A stretch of 64,000 nucleotides of DNA, taken from contig CANJQN010000005.1 in assembly GCA_947476465.1 (NCBI GenBank), positions 62,001-126,000 of the forward strand, given 5' to 3'. The stretch's first letter is position 1. Every line of letters begins with the position of its first letter. Source of the stretch: Comamonadaceae bacterium (GTDB lineage Bacteria > Pseudomonadota > Gammaproteobacteria > Burkholderiales > Burkholderiaceae_C). This document shows positions 38,480-45,267 of the stretch, piece by piece. Below the pieces are notes generated by a model. It was not told the origin of the DNA. It searched no databases and saw only the letters and a program-made list of their open reading frames with translations. The translations under genes were made by a program, and so were the position numbers.

Positions 38480-38815
38480 CATCGGGTCCGTCTTTCTGTC
38501 CTTGTTTTTGTAGCATTACGTCGCAAGCCGGGTCTCGGCCCGGCGGCCGAGTAACTTCTTTTGTCTCGCCAAAAGAAGTCACCAAGAGAAGGCGACCCCA
38601 CTGTCCGCGTCCCCTGCGCGCCTGCGGCGCTACGGGGCAACCTCCGGTGCTCGCGCCGGGCGGGGAAGCGCTCAAACTCGGCCCTGCGGGCCTCAGACAG
38701 TCGCGCTTCCTGATCCGCCCGCCGCTGCGCTCCTCGGCGCGGCCACAGGGGATTGGGGGTCAACACGGCCTGCGGCCGTGTCCTTGTGGTTTGGGGGTTG
38801 GTGCGCTGTCATTAC
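38480..38815. repeat. Longer intergenic repeat with a perfect 10-bp hairpin
   Basis: The core ACTTCTTTTG-tctcgc-CAAAAGAAGT (38553-38578) is a perfect ten-base stem. It is followed by aaggcgaccccac and a GC-rich tail. The minus-strand translation contains SPSLGDFFWRDKRSYS, a string that recurs as spurious proteins in many Burkholderiales and Xanthomonadales genomes (from memory, not searched). I read this as a multicopy non-coding element, with loosely defined ends. Confidence 0.6.
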
Positions 38816-38849
38816 TTCTGCGGGCTGCGCGCTGGCACGCACACATTTC

Positions 38850-38878
38850 CTGGATCCCCGCCTTCGCGGGGATGACAG
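38850..38878 (-). repeat. Palindromic repeat, inverted copy
   Basis: CTGGATCCCCGCC-ttc-GCGGGGATGACAG, the reverse-oriented form of the cgtcat...gggaatccag unit. It is paired head to head with the copy at 38893-38922. Confidence 0.8.
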
Positions 38879-38892
38879 AGTTCACCTCAGTC

Positions 38893-38922
38893 GCGTCATT
38901 CCCGCGAAGGCGGGAATCCAGG
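38893..38922 (+). repeat. Palindromic repeat, direct copy
   Basis: GCGTCATTCCCGCGAAGGCG followed by ggaatccagg. ATTCCCGC pairs with GCGGGAAT. The core attccc-N8-gggaat is the same as the dRS3 core of Neisseria. Confidence 0.8.
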
Positions 38923-38990
38923 CCCAGGCCGAGCAAGGCGATCGCCCGTCGCAGCAGCGAAGCATCTCGCTTCTCCATCCGCTCGATGCC

Positions 38991-39545
38991 ATGACCACCG
39001 ACCCCCAGCAGGTGGTTGCCGACACCCGCCACTGGCTCGAACGCGCCGTCATCGGCCTGAACCTGTGCCCCTTCGCCAAGACGGTGCACGTCAAGGGGCA
39101 GGTGCACTACGCCGTGTCGCAGGCCACCGACTGGAACGGCGTGTTGGCCGACCTGGAGCGTGAACTCGACGCGCTGCTGGCCCGCTCGCCCGACGAGCGC
39201 GACACCACCTTGTTGATGGTGCCGGGCTGCCTGCATGATTTCATCGAGTTCACCGGCCTGGTGACGCAGGCCGACCGCATGCTGGCGCAGCGCGGCGTGC
39301 ATGGGCAGATTCAGTTGGCCAGCTTTCATCCGCGCTTTCAGTTTGCCGGCACCGCGCCCGACGCCATCGGGAACTTCAGCAACCGCGCGCCGTACCCCAC
39401 GCTGCACCTGCTGCGCGAAGCCAGCATCGACCGCGCCGTCGCCGCCTTTCCGGATGCATCAGCCATCTACGATGCCAATATCGCCACCCTGGAGCGCCTA
39501 GGCCATGATGGCTGGAACGCGCTGATGAATCGGAACCCGCCATGA
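38991..39545 (+). CDS. DUF1415 family protein
   Basis: 184-residue cytoplasmic protein from the ATG at 38991 (MTTDPQQVVADTRHWLERAV). It carries the DUF1415 hallmarks GLNLCPFAKTVHVKGQ near the N-terminus and FHPRFQFAGTAPDAIGNFSN with RAPYPTLHLLREAS. The function of the family is unknown. The stop overlaps the start of the downstream methyltransferase by four bases, so they are coupled. Confidence 0.87.
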   Translation: MTTDPQQVVADTRHWLERAVIGLNLCPFAKTVHVKGQVHYAVSQATDWNGVLADLERELDALLARSPDERDTTLLMVPGCLHDFIEFTGLVTQADRMLAQRGVHGQIQLASFHPRFQFAGTAPDAIGNFSNRAPYPTLHLLREASIDRAVAAFPDASAIYDANIATLERLGHDGWNALMNRNPP

Positions 39546-40444
39546 CCCGCGCCCCCGCTCCCCCGACGATCCCTGAGCTGCGCCCAGGCCAGTCCATCGA
39601 GCTGCTCAAAGAGCTGCACATCCTCACGCGCGATGGCAAGCTCAACCAAGATTCACGCCGCAAGCTCAAACAGGTCTATCACCTCTACCAGTTCATCGAA
39701 AAGCTGCTGCTGGAGTTGCCGGAAGGGCAGGGCCCGACCATCGTCGACCACGGCGCTGGCAAGTCCTACCTGGGCTTCATCCTGTATGACCTGTTCCTCA
39801 AGTCGCGCGCCACCGGCCATGTGGTCGGCGTCGAAACCCGCGCCGAACTGGTCGAGCGCTCCACCGCCCTGGCGCAGCGCCTGGGCTTCGATCGCATGAG
39901 TTTTCTGCATCTCGCCGCCGCCGACGCCGTGGCCTCGCCGGTGCTGCCGCCCACCGTCGACATGGTCACCGCCCTGCACGCCTGCGACACCGCCACCGAC
40001 GACGCCATCGACTTCGGCCTGGCGCGCCAGGCGCGCTTCATGGTGCTGGTGCCCTGCTGCCAGGCCGAGGTGGCGGCCTGCCTGCGCCAGCACAAGGCCT
40101 TGTCGCTCTCGCGCACGCCCTTGGCCGAGCTGTGGCGCCACCCGTTGCACACGCGCGAGATGGGCAGCCAGATCACCAACGTGCTGCGGTGCCTGTACCT
40201 GGAGGCCTGCGGCTACCAGGTGACGGTGACCGAGCTGGTGGGGTGGGAGCACAGCTTGAAGAACGAGCTGATCATCGCGCGGCGCACGGGACAGAAGAAG
40301 CGCAGTGCGGCGGAGCGGCTGCGGGCGGTGTTGGCGGAGTTTGGGTTGGGGGAGTTGGAGGGGGTGCGGTTTGGGCGGTTGGCGGTGGCCGCATCGGTCG
40401 ACTCTGATACGACCGAGCAGCAATCATCTGCCTTTTCGCTCTGA
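39542..40444 (+). CDS. Class I SAM-dependent methyltransferase (Methyltransf_32-like)
   Basis: Product of 300 residues with a Rossmann methyltransferase fold. Motif I is IVDHGAGKSYLGFILYD, followed by VVGVETRAELVER, DMVTALHACDTATDDAIDFG and the family string FMVLVPCCQAEVA. The substrate is unknown. The last 15-20 residues (from about VDSDTTEQQ) overlap a decayed NACHT fragment on the other strand, so the native C-terminus was probably replaced when that DNA arrived. Confidence 0.82.
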   Translation: MTRAPAPPTIPELRPGQSIELLKELHILTRDGKLNQDSRRKLKQVYHLYQFIEKLLLELPEGQGPTIVDHGAGKSYLGFILYDLFLKSRATGHVVGVETRAELVERSTALAQRLGFDRMSFLHLAAADAVASPVLPPTVDMVTALHACDTATDDAIDFGLARQARFMVLVPCCQAEVAACLRQHKALSLSRTPLAELWRHPLHTREMGSQITNVLRCLYLEACGYQVTVTELVGWEHSLKNELIIARRTGQKKRSAAERLRAVLAEFGLGELEGVRFGRLAVAASVDSDTTEQQSSAFSL

Positions 40445-40660
40445 TCGCAGAACCAGTTGCGCACGAACTGGCGCACCTGGCCTTGGTGGAAGTCGGCAAG
40501 CTCCACATCCACGAACTGCGCGAAGAGGTAGTGATGGGCGGCCGTGCGGCAGCTGATCACGATGCGCATTTGGGGGTACTTGCTGGCCAGCGCTCGGATT
40601 TCCTTGTGCGCCTGGATAAGGTGACCGCGATCGACCAAATCGACACACTGATTTCCCTTC
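40420..40660 (-). pseudogene. Fragment of a NACHT-type STAND NTPase
   Basis: Minus-strand translation gives an uninterrupted piece of about 75 residues, including RALASKYPQMRIVISCRTAA and FVDVELADFHQGQVRQFVRN. This matches the sensor-1/arm region of NACHT NTPases (yp..rivvscR, then a 'v.L..f...qv..Fv..W' block). No Walker A or B motif and no start or effector domain are present, and AbiE promoter DNA begins immediately beyond it. It is interpreted as the remnant of a defence-type NTPase gene. Confidence 0.6.
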
Positions 40661-40712
40661 TGCTGCGTGAAAGCCGCGAGGGCCGCTAAGCTGCCGTTTA
40701 GTCTTCCCCAAC

Positions 40713-40755
40713 TCATATGCAAAAACATTGGTTTTTTGACGACTTTTGCATATGA
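40713..40755. promoter_or_regulatory. Perfect 12-bp inverted repeat, likely AbiEi operator
   Basis: TCATATGCAAAA at 40713-40724 and TTTTGCATATGA at 40744-40755, 19 bases apart, eight bases before the AbiEi start. AbiEi antitoxins are known to autoregulate by binding inverted repeats at their promoter. The repeat overlaps the predicted -35 and -10 boxes. Confidence 0.7.
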
Positions 40756-40756
40756 T
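40728..40756 (+). promoter_or_regulatory. Predicted sigma70 promoter of abiEi-abiEii
   Basis: TTGGTT (40728-40733), 17-base spacer, TATGAT (40751-40756). Transcription would start at about 40763, the A of the abiEi ATG, so the mRNA may be leaderless or nearly so. Confidence 0.5.
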
Positions 40757-40762
40757 CAGGGG

Positions 40763-41581
40763 ATGAGCTCCCTTGCGCAATTCGTCGATGACCGGCTGGT
40801 CCGCGGTCGCGCCCACTTCTCCCGCGAAGAAGTGCAAGCCGCGCTTGGCCTGAAGCCCGCCGCCCTGACGGACGCGATCACCCGGCTGGTAAAGAAACGC
40901 CGGCTCGCGAATCCCCGCCACGGCTTCTATTTGATTCTGCGTCCCGAAGACCAGATCGCGGGCGCCCCCGATCCGGTGCGCTGGATCGAGCCATTGATGA
41001 GACATCAGGGGCTCGACTATCGCATCTCATTGTTGCGCGCCGCAGCCTTCCATGGCTCATCGCACCAGGCAGCCATGGTCTTCCAGGTCGTTACCCCAAA
41101 GCAGCTACGCGATTTCGAGATTGGCCGCCACCGTCTCCAGTTCGTATACCAGACGCCCAAGGCCTTCGCACAGATCAACCAACCCGACCAGCTCGACCAG
41201 ATCAAGAGCGATACCGGGTTTGCCAAGGTCGCCGGTGTCGAACTCACACTGCTGGACTGCGCCCGCTATTTCCACAACGCCGCCGGCATCAATGGCGTCG
41301 CGCAGATTGCCAAGGACATCGGCGCCAAAGCCGGGCCGCGCGCGCTCGCCAAGGTCGCTGCCGCCTACGAAAACTCGTCTGTGCGCCGGCTCGGCTACCT
41401 GCTCGAACTGGCGGGGCACACGCGCCAAGCCAACGCGCTGGAGCCCTTCGCCAAGAAGGCCAAGACGGCGGTGCTGCTGGACCCATCCGTCAAACCCCTC
41501 ATCGCGTCCCTCGCCGAGCTCCACGAGAAAGACCCCAGGTGGAAACTCGTGATCAATGAACCCGTGGAGATCGACTTTTGA
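40763..41581 (+). CDS. abiEi: Type IV toxin-antitoxin antitoxin AbiEi
   Basis: Antitoxin and autorepressor of the AbiE abortive-infection system, 272 residues from the ATG at 40763 (MSSLAQFVDDRLVRGRAHFS). The N-terminal winged helix-turn-helix (SREEVQAALGLKPAALTDAI with LVKKRRLANPRHGFYLI) is followed by the AbiEi C-terminal domain containing LLDCARYFHNAAGINGVAQI. The stop overlaps the TTG start of the toxin gene. An inverted repeat lies at the promoter. Confidence 0.9.
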   Translation: MSSLAQFVDDRLVRGRAHFSREEVQAALGLKPAALTDAITRLVKKRRLANPRHGFYLILRPEDQIAGAPDPVRWIEPLMRHQGLDYRISLLRAAAFHGSSHQAAMVFQVVTPKQLRDFEIGRHRLQFVYQTPKAFAQINQPDQLDQIKSDTGFAKVAGVELTLLDCARYFHNAAGINGVAQIAKDIGAKAGPRALAKVAAAYENSSVRRLGYLLELAGHTRQANALEPFAKKAKTAVLLDPSVKPLIASLAELHEKDPRWKLVINEPVEIDF

Positions 41582-42447
41582 TTCCTAACGCCTACATCCA
41601 GGCCTGGAGCGCAAAGGCCCCTTGGCCCGACGCGCAGCAGGTCGAACAGGACCTGATCATCAGCCGCGCGCTGTGCGACCTGTTCAACGCGCCGGCGTTG
41701 AGCGGCAAGATCGCCTTCCGCGGCGGCACCGCAGTCAACAAGCTACTGCTCAAGCAGCCGCTGCGCTACTCGGAGGATATCGACTTGGTGCAGACGCAGG
41801 CCGAGTCCATCGGCACGACGGTCGATGCGATCCGCGTTGCTCTGTCATGGCTCGGCAAGTGCAATCGCGAACAGGCTGGACACTCGATGCACCTGGTGTT
41901 CAAGTACGCTCCCGAAGCCAACCCGCAGGCCACCCTGAAGCTCAAGGTCGAGATCAACACCCGCGAGCACGAGCCTGTGTTCGGCATCAAACCGTATCCA
42001 TTCGCGGTGGACAGCGACTGGTATCAGGGCAAGGCCGAGATTGCGTCCTTCGAACCCGAAGAGGTGTTCGGCACCAAGCTGCGCGCACGGTTGCAACGGC
42101 GCAAGAATCGCGACCTATTCGATCTGCATCACGGGCTCGAACAGCTTTCGATGGACCCGGCCAAGCTCATCGCCTGCTTCGACCACTACCTGGCGCTCGA
42201 AGGCAGGCCCATCACTCGCGCCATGGCCGAACAGCGCATGCTGGAAAAGCTGACGCGCAGCCTCATCGAGGACGTCGCGCCGCTGCTGCCGGCCGGCGTC
42301 CACTTCAACGACGACGATGCGATACAGGCGTTCGAGCGCGTCTGGAACGAGTTGATCACCCGCATCAAGGGCGCTGCGTGGAAGCTGACCGACAAAGCGC
42401 TCGAAGAACTGCGGGCAAAAAAATACCCCGGCCTGCTCAGCCGGTAA
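41578..42447 (+). CDS. abiEii: Type IV toxin-antitoxin toxin AbiEii, nucleotidyltransferase
   Basis: Nucleotidyltransferase toxin of the AbiE system, 289 residues, start TTG 41578 (TTGA overlap with abiEi). The NTase signature GKIAFRGGTAVNKLL is followed by LRYSEDIDLV with the two catalytic Asp (DxD). EVFGTKLRARLQRRKNRDLF is the family's third motif with Lys and Asp. All the expected residues are present, so the toxin looks intact. Confidence 0.9.
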   Translation: MIPNAYIQAWSAKAPWPDAQQVEQDLIISRALCDLFNAPALSGKIAFRGGTAVNKLLLKQPLRYSEDIDLVQTQAESIGTTVDAIRVALSWLGKCNREQAGHSMHLVFKYAPEANPQATLKLKVEINTREHEPVFGIKPYPFAVDSDWYQGKAEIASFEPEEVFGTKLRARLQRRKNRDLFDLHHGLEQLSMDPAKLIACFDHYLALEGRPITRAMAEQRMLEKLTRSLIEDVAPLLPAGVHFNDDDAIQAFERVWNELITRIKGAAWKLTDKALEELRAKKYPGLLSR

Positions 42448-42758
42448 AGGAGGCGTATGCACATCGGAGGCGTATTCAGGAGGCTTGGTGTCGGCGATCG
42501 CCGTAATGGGGCCACTTCAGAGTAGGCGCAATGGGGCCATCTGCGCGGGAGGGCCACAGCGTAGCGACGATTTGGCGTTACTAGCGATAGCGCAGGCCCA
42601 TCGGTTACTTACCCCCAGCGGAGGCTGATGCAAACTACCGGCAACTCGCCAGTCAGGTCACTGCGGTGGCGGCCTGACTTAAACCGGCTGACCTTCGGAA
42701 AATCCGCAGCGATTCATGTTGAGAAGGCGGAGAAAGTTTGAGCAGAGGAACAGCACCA
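42448..42758. other. 311-base stretch with possible insertion-sequence end remnants
   Basis: No gene. AATGGGGCCA occurs at 42505-42514 and 42530-42539, 25 bases apart, within a context that resembles the multiple terminal repeats of IS21-family elements. GGAGGCGTAT is repeated at 42449-42458 and 42466-42475. No transposase reading frame remains. Confidence 0.35.
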
Positions 42759-43319
42759 GTGCATCGACGCCTGATTTTGTCCGCACTCGCATCCTGGCCC
42801 GCCGCGTCCCTGCTGGCCCAAGAGGGTGCGCCAAGGCCGCGCCACAAGATCGGCGCTGCGCAACTGCACGAGGCGCTTTCTGGCCGGTTTCCGGTCCGGT
42901 TCATGCTCGCAGGTCTTCTGGAAGTGGCGATCAGCGCGCCGCGCCTGTTGCTGCTGTCGGCGCGCGACAAGTTGGGCGCCGGGCTGGTCGTGCAGGTCGG
43001 CGGCATGCAGCTGCAGCCGATGCCTCCTGGCGAGATCGACGTTGTGTTCGCGTTGCGATACGAGGCATCTGATCGGACGGTACGGGCCCGTGATCCGGAG
43101 ATCCTGGCCTTGCGGTGGCCCGGGCTGCCGCCTGCGACCCTTCAGCAGTTGCAACGGTCACTGTACGCCGTGGTACGCGAGGCCGTGGGCGAGTTCGTGC
43201 TGCACAAGTTCGTTCCTCGCGACCTTGCCCTGGCGGACACCATGGGCTTCGAGCCGGAGAGCTTGCGCGTCGTGGACGATGGCGTGGTGATTGTCTTCGG
43301 TCCCAAGCAAGGCCGTTAG
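42759..43319 (+). CDS. DUF1439-like secreted protein
   Basis: 186-residue product starting at GTG 42759, eight bases after AGAGGAA. A TTG at 42738 is an alternative. The N-terminal RRLILSALASWPAASLLAQ looks like a signal peptide without a lipobox Cys. The mature part resembles the YceB/DUF1439 fold, with LSGRFPVRFMLAGLLEVAIS at its start and repeated amphipathic strands. A periplasmic lipid-binding-like role is the family's usual suggestion, inferred only. Confidence 0.6.
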   Translation: MHRRLILSALASWPAASLLAQEGAPRPRHKIGAAQLHEALSGRFPVRFMLAGLLEVAISAPRLLLLSARDKLGAGLVVQVGGMQLQPMPPGEIDVVFALRYEASDRTVRARDPEILALRWPGLPPATLQQLQRSLYAVVREAVGEFVLHKFVPRDLALADTMGFEPESLRVVDDGVVIVFGPKQGR

Positions 43320-43320
43320 T

Positions 43321-43656
43321 ATGAAAGCTGTGCATCACACTGCCTTGGCTGCCGCCGCAATGTTGCTCGTGCTCGCCGCGAGCGCTCAGGCCGAATCACC
43401 GGCGCCGCCTTTCGAGGTCGCTTACCGGGCATGGGACGTCGTGACAGATCTCGCGCGGCGCAACGGCGACCCAAACATCAGTGGTGAGTGCCGCAAGACG
43501 TTCCAGCCGGTCGTCGTCCCGGCGCTGCGAAGGCAGACCAGGCAAGAGCAGGACATGGCCGCAGCGGCCTGCTTCGCGGCAGCCCAAGCCGCCTGCGCGA
43601 ACAGCAAGCTGAAGACGACTGCCGAGACCGAGAGGAAGTGTCAGGAGTTCAGATAG
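43321..43656 (+). CDS. Small secreted cysteine-containing protein
   Basis: 111 residues from the ATG at 43321. There is a clear signal peptide (ALAAAAMLLVLAASAQAES). The mature chain has four cysteines in GECRKTFQP, AAACFAAAQAACANSK and ERKCQEFR, probably two disulfides. The family is not recognised. It follows the DUF1439-like gene by one base. Confidence 0.6.
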   Translation: MKAVHHTALAAAAMLLVLAASAQAESPAPPFEVAYRAWDVVTDLARRNGDPNISGECRKTFQPVVVPALRRQTRQEQDMAAAACFAAAQAACANSKLKTTAETERKCQEFR

Positions 43657-43675
43657 CCGCCGAGGGCGCATGAAC

Positions 43676-44899
43676 TCAGTTCGGAACAACCTGCCAGATC
43701 TCTCCGTCGTCATTGGCGGTGTAGAGGTTCCCGCCCGGGCCCTGCACCAGGGTGCGGGTTCGCGTTGACGGCAAGTCGGCGGTTGCATCGCCAACCGCCA
43801 TGCCGCGCGCATCCAGTTGAAGCACCGCGATCCGTTGCCCGCGCATCAAGCTCACGAGCAAGCGGCCGTTCCATCCCTTCCATTGGTTTCCGTCGAGAAA
43901 CAGCGCCGAATCCATGCCGCGGCCGCTGCCGTTGTAGACCCAGCTTGGGGGCATCGCCTTGGGGAAGCGCTGGGTATCGGTCATCGGCATCGTGGTGGGG
44001 GTGCCGGCGTAACCGCAGTAGTCGTCTGGGCAACGCAGTCCCGGCCGATTCTGCGGATCCCACCCGGCATTGCCACCCGCGACCAGCGCAGTGACTTCGT
44101 CGCTGTGGTTGGGGCCGTGCTCGGCGGTGAACGGCTGGCCGGCGTTGGGCTGACCGGCGGGCCTGAAGGTAATGCCCTGCACGTTGCGGTGGCCGTAAGT
44201 GAAGATGCGTGGATCACCCCCGGCCGGCGTGTTGTTGCCCACCACCGCTGCGCCGTCGCGGTTCACGCGCAGCACCTTGCCCCCGAGGCGATTGAGGTCC
44301 TGCGGCAGCGTCGCGTTGTGGTTGTCCCCGGTGGTGACGTACAGGTGTCCATCCGGGCCGAATCGGATTCGCCCACCGCTATGGGCGCCGGCGCCGCCGG
44401 CCCCATTGCCCGCATGCTTGTAGGCGATGTCTTCAATGATGTCGGTGCGCATGCTCACACGCGTGGCGTCGGCGCTGAGGGTCAGGCGAACGACCCGGTT
44501 GGTGGCCGGTGTGCGCAAGTTGGATGCCATGAAGACATAGATATCGCGTCTTCCCTTGGCGAAATCCGGATCGACCGCGACGCCGTGCACGCCACTCTGG
44601 CCCTGGCAAAACAGATCCGGCGCCACGACGGCCGAGCCGCTGGTGCCGAACAGCCGCACGGTCTTGCCGTCGGCAAGGCGTACCGATAGGCCGCGGCACT
44701 TCTCGGTGAACAGCATCACGCCGTCGGGCGTGAAGGCGATGTCCCAAGGGCTCTGCAAGCCTGTCATGACGACAGTGCGGGTGAGCCTGGGCGTTTCGTC
44801 GGCGGGGGTGGCAGCCGGTGCTTGCTGCGCGGTTGCAGCAAAGCCAACACAGGCGCCCAGTAGAACGCCGGCCAGACCCGAGGCGCAGAGCCGGGGCAC
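43676..44899 (-). CDS. PQQ-dependent sugar dehydrogenase (aldose sugar dehydrogenase-like)
   Basis: Periplasmic six-bladed beta-propeller oxidoreductase of the Asd/YliI type, 407 residues. The start is GTG at 44899, which gives the signal peptide GLAGVLLGACVGFAATAQQA. Motifs are GLQSPWDIAFTPDGVMLFTE, the catalytic-histidine region DLFCQGQSGVHGVAVDP, GRIRFGPDGHLYVTTGDNHN, YGHRNVQGITFRP and FTAEHGPNHSDEV. It lies seven bases after the 78-residue secreted protein gene, probably in the same operon. Confidence 0.82.
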   Translation of the reverse strand: MPRLCASGLAGVLLGACVGFAATAQQAPAATPADETPRLTRTVVMTGLQSPWDIAFTPDGVMLFTEKCRGLSVRLADGKTVRLFGTSGSAVVAPDLFCQGQSGVHGVAVDPDFAKGRRDIYVFMASNLRTPATNRVVRLTLSADATRVSMRTDIIEDIAYKHAGNGAGGAGAHSGGRIRFGPDGHLYVTTGDNHNATLPQDLNRLGGKVLRVNRDGAAVVGNNTPAGGDPRIFTYGHRNVQGITFRPAGQPNAGQPFTAEHGPNHSDEVTALVAGGNAGWDPQNRPGLRCPDDYCGYAGTPTTMPMTDTQRFPKAMPPSWVYNGSGRGMDSALFLDGNQWKGWNGRLLVSLMRGQRIAVLQLDARGMAVGDATADLPSTRTRTLVQGPGGNLYTANDDGEIWQVVPN

Positions 44900-44906
44900 T
44901 CGCGTC

Positions 44907-45143
44907 TCAGATGCCCAGCAGCTTCTTGGCCTCGCCCAGCGCCGCCATGGACTCAGTGTGCTTGCCGGCCTTGTGGTGGGTTTCGCCGTCGGCGCGCAGC
45001 TTGGCGACCTTGTCGGCGTTCGCTTTAGCCAACTGGGGCTTGGTGGCCAGCTTGGCATCGATGGCCTTCATTTCGTTCGGGCAGTTGTGGGCCAAGGCGG
45101 CGCCACTGAAAGCCAAGCTCAGTGCAACGAGCAGGGTGCGCAT
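44907..45143 (-). CDS. Small secreted lysine-rich protein
   Basis: 78-residue precursor from the ATG at 45143, preceded by AGGAGAA. The signal peptide is MRTLLVALSLAFSGAALA, then a Lys/Ala-rich helical mature region (NEMKAIDAKLATKPQLAKA and KHTESMAALGEAKKLLGI). Similar small proteins occur widely in Comamonadaceae, with no known function. It is seven bases upstream of the sugar dehydrogenase. Confidence 0.65.
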   Translation of the reverse strand: MRTLLVALSLAFSGAALAHNCPNEMKAIDAKLATKPQLAKANADKVAKLRADGETHHKAGKHTESMAALGEAKKLLGI

Positions 45144-45267
45144 GGGGTTCTCCTGAAAGGGCAACTGCACGATAGGCGAGCGCTGATGCGCCAGCATCCG
45201 GGTCAACCCTGATCCTTGGTTTGTGAATGCCGGTGTTGCAGCACGCTGAGTTGCTAAAGTATCCGCA

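Larger units (their letters stand above)
38337..38990. other. 654-base gene-free stretch filled with repeats
   Basis: No credible gene. It holds a CGTCATCCCCGCGAAGG-type palindrome (38425-38452), a hairpin repeat with adjoining low-information GC-rich sequence (38480-38815), and two more palindromes in inverted orientation (38850-38878 and 38893-38922). Open frames here are repeat-encoded and not expected to be expressed. Confidence 0.7.

Noticed and set aside
38461..38766. 101-codon minus-strand frame in the repeat region
   Set aside because: Encoded by a dispersed repeat and known as a recurring false gene call. Treated as repeat.
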